Source: CAVPRW01 sp046727435 [NCBI: bacterium]
GTDB lineage: Bacteria > Tectomicrobia > Entotheonellia > J063
Direction: 5' to 3'
DNA: 9,394 bases
NCBI GenBank assembly: GCA_046727435.1
Contig: JBKPCR010000092.1
Coordinates: 1-9,394, forward strand
Both the position numbers and the translations under genes were made by a program. A model generated the notes under the pieces. It had not been told where the DNA came from, made no database searches, and was given only the letters and a program-made list of their open reading frames with translations. This document shows positions 1-6,425 of the stretch, one piece after another; positions within the stretch are counted from its first letter, which is position 1; each line of letters starts with the position of its first letter.

Positions 1-1
1 T

Positions 2-1357
2 GGCGTCCTCTACCTGCGCGGCTGTGAGACCCGCTGGGGTCCCTACCCCTACTGCCGGCAGATGCGCCATGGGATTTTCTCAGCGACCAAATCCCTGGGC
101 GCCGCGGTCGCCCTGCTCCGGCTTGCCCAGACCTACGGCGAGCAGGTCTTCGATCTCAAAATCAAGGACTATGTGACGGTGACCGCGGCCCATGACGGGT
201 GGGAGCGGGTGACCTTCGGGGATGCCCTGAACATGGCCACCGGGATCGGCGAGAACTGGCCACAGCGGGAGCCCAATCATCCCTTCGCGGACTCAGAGAG
301 GTCACCAAAATACTTCAGGTGGTCCGGGGCGCGGACGGCTCAGGAGAAACTGGAGGCCGCCTTTGCCTTTGGCCAATACCCATGGGGGCCCGGGGAAGTT
401 TTCCGCTATAACGGCATGAACACCTTTGTCCTGGCCGCGGCAATGGACGGCTTTCTCAAGCGCCAGGCGGGACCGAAGCCCCATCTCTGGGAGATGGTGG
501 TGACCGAGGTCCTTCAGCCGCTCGGGATCTTCCAGCTGCCGATCCTGCATACGCAGGAGGCCGCTGGGGAGCGGGGCCTTCCACTGCTGGACAATGGCTT
601 CTACCCGACGATCGAGGACCTCGCCAAGCTGACCACCCTCTTGCAGCACGGCGGCCAGCATCAAGGCCAGCCACTGCTGAGCGCCGCCACACTGGCCGAA
701 GCCTTGTACAAAACCGACGCTAAGGGCTTGCCAAGCGGCTGGACGGCCAACCGGTTCGGCGCAGGACGCTACCACCGGTCGTTTTGGTCGGTGCCCTATC
801 GCACCGCCAGCGGGTGTGTCTTCCAGATCCCCTTGATGGCCGGCTACGGGGGCAATGTCGTCGTGCTGCTGCCCAACGGCATCTCCGCCTTCCGCGTCGC
901 CGATGGGGAGCATTACGACGTGGACAGGATGGTATTGGCGGGCGAGGCCATCCGGCCCTTCCCCTGTCCGGCGGGGTCTGAGGAGACGCCGCCGCCTGCA
1001 CGCCAGCCGCTGACGGCGAGCCAGCTACGCACCGAGTTGGCTGGCCACACCCTCTACGCAGACGCGATGCAGATGTTTCCGATCCTCGCCGGCGGGCACC
1101 TCACGCTCTTTGTGGCGGCCGACGGCGTGTTGTACGGCACATTCAAAGCGGAGCCTGACCTCGGCATGGAACACGACCTCGGCCGGTGGCATATCACGCC
1201 GGACGGGCAGTTTTGCCGCCAGTGGCATGTGTGGGGCAACCAGCGCCAACACTGCTTCACCGTGTACTTGGAGGGCGAGACCTTCGAACTGGAGCTGAAA
1301 GACCGATTCGCCAAAGAGGTATACCGACGCGTGCTCGGCAACCCGGAGGGCCATTGA
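2..1357 (+). CDS. Serine hydrolase (beta-lactamase / class C PBP fold) with C-terminal Cys/Trp domain, 5'-truncated
   Basis: The frame is open from base 2, so the N-terminus lies outside the window; the ATG at 62 sits inside the catalytic domain and is not the real start. Numbering from that ATG, the nucleophile motif SxxK is Ser7-Ala-Thr-Lys10 and a plausible catalytic tyrosine is Tyr116 (FRYNGMNTF). A GYGGN stretch near residue 265 sits where the third motif (KTG/HxG) normally lies. Family members are D,D-peptidases, esterases or beta-lactamases, usually periplasmic; the substrate cannot be read here. From about position 1010 a second region of about 115 residues begins (LTASQLRTELAGHTLY) and runs through GGHLTLF, GRWHITPDGQFCRQWH and HCFTVY. 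It resembles the DUF995-like small secreted domain with paired Cys and Trp; that assignment is from memory. It is separated by 336 bp from the next gene, so a shared operon is not evident. Confidence 0.8.
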   Translation, partial: GVLYLRGCETRWGPYPYCRQMRHGIFSATKSLGAAVALLRLAQTYGEQVFDLKIKDYVTVTAAHDGWERVTFGDALNMATGIGENWPQREPNHPFADSERSPKYFRWSGARTAQEKLEAAFAFGQYPWGPGEVFRYNGMNTFVLAAAMDGFLKRQAGPKPHLWEMVVTEVLQPLGIFQLPILHTQEAAGERGLPLLDNGFYPTIEDLAKLTTLLQHGGQHQGQPLLSAATLAEALYKTDAKGLPSGWTANRFGAGRYHRSFWSVPYRTASGCVFQIPLMAGYGGNVVVLLPNGISAFRVADGEHYDVDRMVLAGEAIRPFPCPAGSEETPPPARQPLTASQLRTELAGHTLYADAMQMFPILAGGHLTLFVAADGVLYGTFKAEPDLGMEHDLGRWHITPDGQFCRQWHVWGNQRQHCFTVYLEGETFELELKDRFAKEVYRRVLGNPEGH

Positions 1358-1693
1358 GCCTTGCCTGGCTCCTGAGCCTAAGTCCCGTCAGAACCTTCCG
1401 ACAAGCTGGTGCGGAGTGAAGCCGACCTTCCCGGGCCCTGCGGTCGCTGGAAGATCCTCAGGACCAACGCTGCACCCGCACATTCTTCCGCACGTGGTAT
1501 CCGCAGGTGGGCTCGTAGTGGTCGGCCAATGGCACCTGCCGCTGGCTCTCCGTCGCAAATGCGTTTACAATGCCTATCCGCCGAAGGGGATTTACGACTG
1601 CAGTGAATAACACACATGGAGATTTGCGACCCGAGGCCAGAACGCCGCTGAGCCAGGGTGTTATCGCCTCAGGCGAAGCGAAGGAGGGCAGCC
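1358..1693 (+). other. Intergenic region upstream of the quinoprotein gene
   Basis: No convincing gene is seen in these 336 bases; several short open frames on both strands lack ribosome sites and recognisable sequence. A weak inverted repeat (GAGCC, 6-base loop, GGCTC at 1356-1371) straddles the stop of the serine hydrolase and could assist termination, but it has no T-run. TTTACA at 1564-1569 could be a -35 element, but no good -10 follows. A perfect 6+1+6 palindrome (TCGCCT-C-AGGCGA, 1664-1676) lies just ahead of the ribosome site of the next gene and might influence its translation or bind a regulator. Confidence 0.4.
1681..1688 (+). promoter_or_regulatory. Shine-Dalgarno that fixes the quinoprotein start
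   Basis: AAGGAGGG lies five bases before the ATG at 1694. A GTG at 1658 in the same frame would add 12 residues (MLSPQAKRRRAA) ahead of the signal peptide but has no ribosome site, so 1694 is preferred. Confidence 0.75.
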
Positions 1694-3301
1694 ATGGCCA
1701 GACCCACGGCGGCGTTTCTATCCGTTCTGCTTTTCACCATGCTGTCCGTCTCGGCGAGTGCGCAACCAAAAGGGCCGACGCAGGCCGAGCTGAGCGCTGC
1801 GGCCGCCAACACGGCCGACTGGGTGCACCCCAACCACGATTATGGCGGGCGACGGTTCGTGGACATCGCCGAGATCAACCGATCGAACGTCCACAGTTTG
1901 AGCCCTGTCTGCCGCTTCCAGGCGGGCGACCTGCATCCGTTCCACACGAACCCCCTCGTCTATCGTGGCGTCATGTACGTTACGACGACCTACTCGACCA
2001 TCGCCCTCGACGCGGCCACCTGCGGCCTCCGTTGGCGGCACGACTGGAAGCCGAAGGCCCAGGAGAACTGGCCTCAGCAGCGCGGGGTTGCTTTCAAGGA
2101 TAGCAAGGTTGTCCGCGGCACACGCGACGGCTATCTGTTGGCCCTCGACGCCGAAACTGGCCAGGTGCTGTGGGAGCAAGCGGCGGCTGACGCGGCCAAG
2201 GGCGAGACGTTCACTATGCCACCACTGATCTATGAAGACCTCGTCATCATCGGCCCGGCCGGCAATGAGGCTGTGGTCAAAGGCTGGGTCGGCGCATTCC
2301 GGCTGGACACTGGCGAACCGGTGTGGCGATTCCACACTTTTCCTACCCCAGATGAACCAGGCTTGGAGACTTGGAGCACCACCGATGCGCTCACCGCCGG
2401 CGGGGCCGTGTGGACACCGTTCTCCCTCGATGTAAACGAGAGCCGGGTGTACATTGCGACCGGCAACCCCGCTCCCGATTACTATGGCGACGTCCGCCAA
2501 GGGGACAACCTATATACCAACTCCTTGGTCGTCCTCGACGCCCGGACCGGCAAGCTTGTGTGGCACCATCAAGCGACCCCACACGACACGCACGACTGGG
2601 ACCTCACCCAGGCCAGCCCGCTTTTCACCGGCGAGGTGAAAGGCCAGTCGCGGAGGCTGGTCACCGTGACCGGGAAGGATGGCTTGCTCCGCGTTCTCGA
2701 CCGCGAGACGCGTGAGGCCATATACGAGGTAGCGGTCACACGCCGAGAGAACGTCACAGCTCCCGTGACCATCGAGGGCGTGCACACTTGTCCCGGGCCC
2801 CTCGGCGGTGTGCAGTGGAATGGCCCTGCGTTCAGCCCGCAGACCAACATGCTCTATGTCCCTGCCGTTGACTGGTGCGGCACATACAAGAAGGCCAAGG
2901 AGCTGCGCCACGTCGAGGGGCGGCTTTATATGGGCGGGTCATTCATGCCTGACCCGGTGGACCAAATGCGCGGCTGGCTGACGGCCATCGAGGCCTCGTC
3001 GGGGACCGTCCAATGGCGGTACCAGTCGTCGCGGCCCATGGTCGCTGCCGTGACCGCTACCTCGGCAGACCTGGTCTTCACCGGCGAGCTCAATGGAGAC
3101 TTCATCGTGCTCGATGGCCGCGACGGCAGTGTATTATATCGCTCCAATACGGGAGGCGCCATCAGCGGCGGCATTGTCACCTACCAGGTCGGCGGCAAGC
3201 AATACGTGGCGGTTACCTCGGGAGCCGCCACGAGATTCTGGAGGGTGCCTCCTGCCTCCGCGACCGTTGTGGTCTTCTCATTGCCCAAGATCGAGAACTA
3301 G
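1694..3301 (+). CDS. Periplasmic PQQ-dependent alcohol-dehydrogenase-type quinoprotein
   Basis: The 535-residue product is a PQQ beta-propeller dehydrogenase, which oxidises an alcohol or sugar in the periplasm and passes electrons to a cytochrome or quinone. A signal peptide covers about residues 1-23 (cut after ASA). Landmarks by comparison with methanol dehydrogenase MxaF: metal ligands Glu192 (GNEAVVKGW), Asn258 (TGNPAP) and catalytic Asp301 (PHDTHDWD); PQQ-stacking Trp240; a Cys366/Cys395 pair spaced 29 apart as in MxaF; GDNLYTNS at 270-277. Asp303, two residues after the catalytic Asp, matches the position that marks lanthanide-dependent XoxF/PedH enzymes. The vicinal Cys-Cys disulfide of MxaF is absent (region 125-133), and there is no CxxCH, so the protein itself carries no haem. 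Length is a little below XoxF (about 600). No PQQ synthesis genes or dedicated cytochrome are visible beside it. Substrate unknown. Confidence 0.88.
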   Translation: MARPTAAFLSVLLFTMLSVSASAQPKGPTQAELSAAAANTADWVHPNHDYGGRRFVDIAEINRSNVHSLSPVCRFQAGDLHPFHTNPLVYRGVMYVTTTYSTIALDAATCGLRWRHDWKPKAQENWPQQRGVAFKDSKVVRGTRDGYLLALDAETGQVLWEQAAADAAKGETFTMPPLIYEDLVIIGPAGNEAVVKGWVGAFRLDTGEPVWRFHTFPTPDEPGLETWSTTDALTAGGAVWTPFSLDVNESRVYIATGNPAPDYYGDVRQGDNLYTNSLVVLDARTGKLVWHHQATPHDTHDWDLTQASPLFTGEVKGQSRRLVTVTGKDGLLRVLDRETREAIYEVAVTRRENVTAPVTIEGVHTCPGPLGGVQWNGPAFSPQTNMLYVPAVDWCGTYKKAKELRHVEGRLYMGGSFMPDPVDQMRGWLTAIEASSGTVQWRYQSSRPMVAAVTATSADLVFTGELNGDFIVLDGRDGSVLYRSNTGGAISGGIVTYQVGGKQYVAVTSGAATRFWRVPPASATVVVFSLPKIEN

Positions 3302-3341
3302 CCTGGACTTCCGGGATGATCGACGAGGAAGTCTGTCCTTG

Positions 3342-3391
3342 GTTCACTGTATGTGAACAGTGCTTCACTTGCGGAAAAATTTCATTATCTA
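3342..3391 (+). promoter_or_regulatory. Operator-like palindrome next to a possible promoter
   Basis: GTTCAC-5-GTGAAC (3342-3358) overlaps CACTGT-6-ACAGTG (3345-3362). TTCACT occurs at 3343-3348 and again at 3364-3369, two helical turns apart. The second copy could be a -35 element, with TATCTA at 3386-3391 as a poor -10 at 16 bases spacing. The promoter match is weak; the symmetry is the stronger signal. Confidence 0.3.
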
Positions 3392-3393
3392 AC

Positions 3394-3411
3394 CCCTCCC
3401 GGCTGGGAGGG
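3394..3411 (+). terminator. GC-rich hairpin, possible terminator or leader structure
   Basis: CCCTCCC-GGCT-GGGAGGG forms a perfect 7-bp stem with a 4-base loop, followed only by ACATCTTTG and not a true T-run. It may end the quinoprotein transcript 93 bases after its stop, or sit in the 5' leader of the next operon. Confidence 0.35.
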
Positions 3412-3490
3412 ACATCTTTGCATGCCTTGCTATGGCCTCTGGCTGGCGCACATTGCATCTCAGGCCACCAAGTGAAGGTGGAGGTTTGAG

Positions 3491-4231
3491 ATGGAGCCTG
3501 AAACACCCTTTACAAAGCGCATGGTCGTGTCAAAAGCGACGGACCGGCGGCGGCGTTTGCTGTATGAACGCCCCCTCCTGGTGCTGACCATCCTGTTCTG
3601 CACCGGCGTGGTGATCATCTTGTGGCATGTCTCCCGTTTGCAGTCGAACCTCATCAAGTCGGTCGCGCTGAACAATGCGTCACTGTATGCCCAAGCATTG
3701 GAAGAGTTTCGCACCCTCTACACCTCAGAAGTCGCGGTTCGCGCACAGACGATAGGAGTCGAGGTGCCACATGACTACGACGCAAAGGAAGGAGCTATTC
3801 CACTACCCGCGACATTGAGCCTGCTGTTAGGCGATCACATCGCCGCTAAGGGCACCGGTGGGCAACCCCGGCTGTTCAGTGATTATCCGTTTCCTTGGCG
3901 TCAGAATGGTGGTCCACAGGACAACTTTGAAAGACAGGCACTGCAATACCTGCGGCAACACCCGGATCAACCCCTTACGCGCTGTGAAAACTTCAAGGGC
4001 CACCCATCACTGCGCTATGCCAAGGCAGACCTGAGGGGTGCGAGTTGCGTCAGTTGTCATAACACGCATCCTCATAGTCCCAAAACCACCTGGCAAGAAG
4101 GGGACGTACGAGGGGTGTTGGAGGTCATCCTACCCTTGGATGCAGCTGTCGCGCAGACCCATGCCAACCTGCGAGGGACGTTCTATCTGATGATCACCAT
4201 GGTGATCCTGGCAGACGAGGTGATTCGATGA
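3491..4231 (+). CDS. Membrane-anchored DUF3365 (Tll0287-like) c-type haem sensor domain protein, no output module
   Basis: This 246-residue protein starts at ATG 3491 behind GGAGG (3480-3484, six bases away). A basic N-terminus (RRRRLLYERP) precedes one membrane helix at about 28-46. A periplasmic domain follows with the DUF3365 signature: ENFKGHPSLRYAKADLRGASCVSCHN. The c-type haem motif CxxCH is Cys186-Val-Ser-Cys189-His190, and the domain ends with GDVRGVLEVILPLD (204-217). In known relatives this domain senses redox, gas or small ligands and is followed by a second helix, HAMP and a kinase, cyclase or chemotaxis module. Here the second hydrophobic stretch (TFYLMITMVILA, 230-241) is short and the protein stops five residues later, so no output domain exists. 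It ends 22 bp before sppA and is probably co-transcribed with it. It could be a natural stand-alone haem protein or a truncated receptor. Confidence 0.82.
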   Translation: MEPETPFTKRMVVSKATDRRRRLLYERPLLVLTILFCTGVVIILWHVSRLQSNLIKSVALNNASLYAQALEEFRTLYTSEVAVRAQTIGVEVPHDYDAKEGAIPLPATLSLLLGDHIAAKGTGGQPRLFSDYPFPWRQNGGPQDNFERQALQYLRQHPDQPLTRCENFKGHPSLRYAKADLRGASCVSCHNTHPHSPKTTWQEGDVRGVLEVILPLDAAVAQTHANLRGTFYLMITMVILADEVIR

Positions 4232-4253
4232 GAGCAACAGAAAGGAGGAAGCG

Positions 4254-6035
4254 ATGAGGCGCATCCTGGTGGGCGGTCTCGCGATCATTGGTGGCCTGGC
4301 GATCCTGGTGGTCGTCGTGGGGCTAGGCGTCGGCGTTGTGTACTGGATCAGCAAGGGGCGCGTCCCAGCCAAGACGATCCTGGAGGTGGACTTTGAGCGG
4401 GGTCTCACCGAATACGTGCCCGACGACCCGGTGGCGCAGGTGATGCTGGCGAAGACCCCGATCGTGCGTAACATGGTGGACGCGCTGAAGACAGCCTCGG
4501 AAGACGACCGGGTGGTGGCTCTGGTCGCCCGGGTGGGCGTGGCAAAGATGGGCCTTGCGCAGATCCAGGAGATGCGCGACGCCATCCTCGCCTTCCGCAG
4601 CAAGGGGAAGCCCGCCATCGCTTACGCCGAAACCTTCGGCGAGGCTGGGCCGGGAAACAGCGCGTACTACTTCGCCACCGCCTTCGACGCGATCTACCTG
4701 CAGCCTTCGGGCGACGTGAACCTGATCGGCCTGATCGCCGAGGCCCCCTTCATCCGCGGGACCCTCGAAAAGCTTGGTATCACCCCGCGCATGGACCACC
4801 GTCGCGAGTACAAGGATTTCATGTACTTGTTCACTGAGCGGAAGTATACCGAACCCCAACAGGAAGCCATCCAGGGAGTCATGGAGTCCCACTCTGGCCA
4901 GATCGTGCAGGGGATCGCCAAGGCCAAGGGGCTCCCTGAGGATGAGGTCAGAGCGCTCATCGACCGGGGGCCCTTCCTCGGCCAGGAAGCGATCGATGCG
5001 AAACTCGTGGATGGGCTCGCCTACCGGGACGAGGTGTACGCGAAGGTGAAGGAGAAGGCCGGTGCGGACGCCAGGCTCCTCTACCTGTCGACGTACCTGG
5101 AGCGTGCGGGGCGCCCCTACACGAAGGGGCAGACCATCGCCCTGGTCTATGGCGTGGGCGGGGTGAAGCGTGGCAAAAACGAGTACAACCCGGTGCTCAG
5201 CAGCCTCGCCATGGGCTCGGACAGCGTGACGGCGGCATTTCAGGCGGCGATCGAGGATAAGAATGTCAAGGCGATCCTCTTTCGGGTGGACAGCCCGGGG
5301 GGGTCGTATGTGGCCTCGGACGCCATGTGGCGTGAGGTAGTCCGCGCCAAGCAGGCCGGCAAGCCTGTCATCGTGTCGATGGGGAATGTGGCGGGTTCCG
5401 GTGGCTACTTCGTGTCCATGGCGGCGGACAAGATCGTCGCGCAGCCGGCGACCATCACCGGTTCTATTGGTGTCCTGGGCGGGAAGATGCTCACCGCCGG
5501 CTTCTGGGAGAAGCTCGGCGTGGCGTGGGACGAGGTCCATACCAACGCCAACGCCACCATGTGGACCGGCACCCACGACTACACCCCTGAAGAGTGGAGC
5601 CGGTTCCAGGACGGGCTCGACCGAGTCTATGACGACTTCACGAGCAAGGTCACTCAGGGGAGGCACCTCCCCAAGGAGAAGGTACTGGAGGTGGCGAAAG
5701 GGCGGATTTGGAGTGGAGAGGACGCCAAGGCCTTGGGGCTAGTGGACGAACTCGGGGGCTTCCCCGTAGCGCTGCGCCTGGCCAAGGAAGCGGCTGGCAT
5801 CCCTGAGGATGCCGACATCCATATAAAAGTCTTCCCGGCGGAGAAGACCTCAGTGCGGAGAGTCCTGGAGAAACTGCTGGACAGAGGAGAGGAGAGCAGC
5901 GAGGGGAAGGCGGCCACCGTGGCGCTGACTCACGCCATGCAGGCGGTCCAGCCTCTTGCCCGCCTAGCTCGAGAGATCGGATTCGGCCTTGACTCCGGCG
6001 TGCTGGCTATGCCCCCGTTGGCACCGCCGCGGTAG
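4254..6035 (+). CDS. sppA: Signal peptide peptidase SppA, 67K type
   Basis: The 593-residue protein is a full-length two-domain SppA (E. coli SppA is 618), an inner-membrane serine protease with a Ser/Lys dyad that degrades cleaved signal peptides. An N-terminal anchor spans about 5-32. The general base is Lys187 (REYKDF), equivalent to E. coli Lys209, in the N-terminal half; the nucleophile is Ser382 (MGNVAGSGGYF), equivalent to Ser409, in the C-terminal half. The DSPGG motif lies at 346-350 and TGSIGVLGG at 402-410, both typical. AGGAGG (4243-4248) lies five bases ahead of the ATG, with the upstream haem-sensor gene only 22 bp away, suggesting one operon. The last 60 or so residues are a poorly conserved tail rich in charged residues. 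All key residues are present, so it is expected to be active. Confidence 0.95.
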   Translation: MRRILVGGLAIIGGLAILVVVVGLGVGVVYWISKGRVPAKTILEVDFERGLTEYVPDDPVAQVMLAKTPIVRNMVDALKTASEDDRVVALVARVGVAKMGLAQIQEMRDAILAFRSKGKPAIAYAETFGEAGPGNSAYYFATAFDAIYLQPSGDVNLIGLIAEAPFIRGTLEKLGITPRMDHRREYKDFMYLFTERKYTEPQQEAIQGVMESHSGQIVQGIAKAKGLPEDEVRALIDRGPFLGQEAIDAKLVDGLAYRDEVYAKVKEKAGADARLLYLSTYLERAGRPYTKGQTIALVYGVGGVKRGKNEYNPVLSSLAMGSDSVTAAFQAAIEDKNVKAILFRVDSPGGSYVASDAMWREVVRAKQAGKPVIVSMGNVAGSGGYFVSMAADKIVAQPATITGSIGVLGGKMLTAGFWEKLGVAWDEVHTNANATMWTGTHDYTPEEWSRFQDGLDRVYDDFTSKVTQGRHLPKEKVLEVAKGRIWSGEDAKALGLVDELGGFPVALRLAKEAAGIPEDADIHIKVFPAEKTSVRRVLEKLLDRGEESSEGKAATVALTHAMQAVQPLARLAREIGFGLDSGVLAMPPLAPPR

Positions 6036-6040
6036 CCCAC

Positions 6041-6055
6041 CCTACCCGAGGTAGG
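6041..6055 (+). terminator. Hairpin just after sppA
   Basis: CCTACC-CGA-GGTAGG is a perfect 6-bp inverted repeat with a 3-base loop, starting six bases after the sppA stop. There is no T-run, so intrinsic termination would be weak; it may protect the 3' end or aid Rho-dependent termination. Confidence 0.3.
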
Positions 6056-6060
6056 AACGC

Positions 6061-6156
6061 CGTGAAGAGGAAGAGAACTTGGAGGGTACCATCGTCTTTC
6101 CAGGCACCTTGGGCGGCATGAATTGGGGGGGCCTGTCGTATGATTCGAAGACATGA
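6061..6156 (+). pseudogene. Remnant of a second PQQ-dependent dehydrogenase
   Basis: The frame beginning at 6061 and ending at TGA 6154-6156 reads EGTIVFPGTLGGMNWGG then LSYDSKT. This matches the central propeller motif of PQQ glucose/alcohol dehydrogenases, where relatives read VFPG..GG..WGG.S.DP.TG. The same position in the intact quinoprotein of this window is CPGPLGGVQWNGPAFSPQT (366-384). Only about 23 residues are recognisable. An in-frame stop lies just upstream (TAG 6052-6054) and there is no start codon or ribosome site, so it cannot be a working gene. The wording is closer to the sugar-dehydrogenase branch than to the intact neighbour, which argues for the relic of a different gene and against a fresh duplication. 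Confidence 0.5.
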
Positions 6157-6168
6157 GGAGAATGCCCG

Positions 6169-6425
6169 ATGAGCCACCATACGATCCCTCACAAGCCTAC
6201 ACCCGCGCCGCATGCGTGGCTGTGCATCAGCATGGCCCTGGGGCTGGCGCTGGCCAGCCAGGTGGCCGCGGCCACGGAGTGTCAGCGGCAGACGCCGCCG
6301 CCCGCGGATGTGCACCTCTGGTCTTGGGGGGGCACCTCACCATCTTTCTAGGGGCCGACGGCGTGCAGGCCGATCAGGTTCACGGAAGCACAATTGCCAC
6401 GAGCGAGGAGAAGGTGGCGAACTGA
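6169..6425 (+). pseudogene. Signal-peptide ORF interrupted by a frameshift at a G7 run
   Basis: ATG 6169 has a GAGGAG ribosome site (6155-6160, eight bases away). It begins a 60-residue frame with a convincing Sec signal (hydrophobic stretch at about 16-31, AWLCISMALGLALASQ, likely cut after VAAA), then TECQRQTPPPADVHLWSWGG. The frame runs into a tract of seven G (6326-6332) and terminates at TAG 6349-6351. In the -1 frame the sequence continues HLTIFLGADGVQADQVHGST to TGA 6423-6425. That part closely matches HLTLFVAADGV of the first gene in the window (28 of 33 bases identical, 6333-6365 against 1097-1129). With eight G (or five) the two halves would join. It is either a decayed relative of that C-terminal domain, a read error, or a slippage site. 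Confidence 0.5.

Larger units (their letters stand above)
3302..3490 (+). other. Intergenic region with operator-like repeats and a GC hairpin
   Basis: These 189 bases hold two nested inverted repeats around 3342-3362, a repeated TTCACT 21 bases apart, an AT-rich stretch at 3376-3391 and a perfect 7-bp GC hairpin at 3394-3411. It plausibly contains both the end of the quinoprotein transcript and the promoter of the haem-sensor/sppA operon. No gene is seen. Confidence 0.5.

Noticed and set aside
302-913. A 203-codon minus-strand frame opposite the serine hydrolase
   Set aside because: No recognisable sequence, and the sense strand holds the SxxK and Tyr motifs in one long frame.
1416-1610. 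Short plus-strand frames between the first two genes
   Set aside because: They overlap one another in different frames with no ribosome site, and the products are compositionally random.
1718-2500. A 260-codon minus-strand frame opposite the quinoprotein
   Set aside because: Shadow of a gene with intact PQQ-binding motifs and a signal peptide; no motif or ribosome site of its own.
3394-3411. A strong classical intrinsic terminator
   Set aside because: The stem is excellent but the T-run is missing, so it is kept only as a possible terminator or leader hairpin.
4323-5666. A 447-codon open frame on the minus strand opposite sppA
   Set aside because: It is antisense to a gene with full catalytic motifs. 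Its residue mix (His, Arg, Val, Leu, Gly-rich) reflects high GC and codon bias on the other strand, and there is no recognisable motif.
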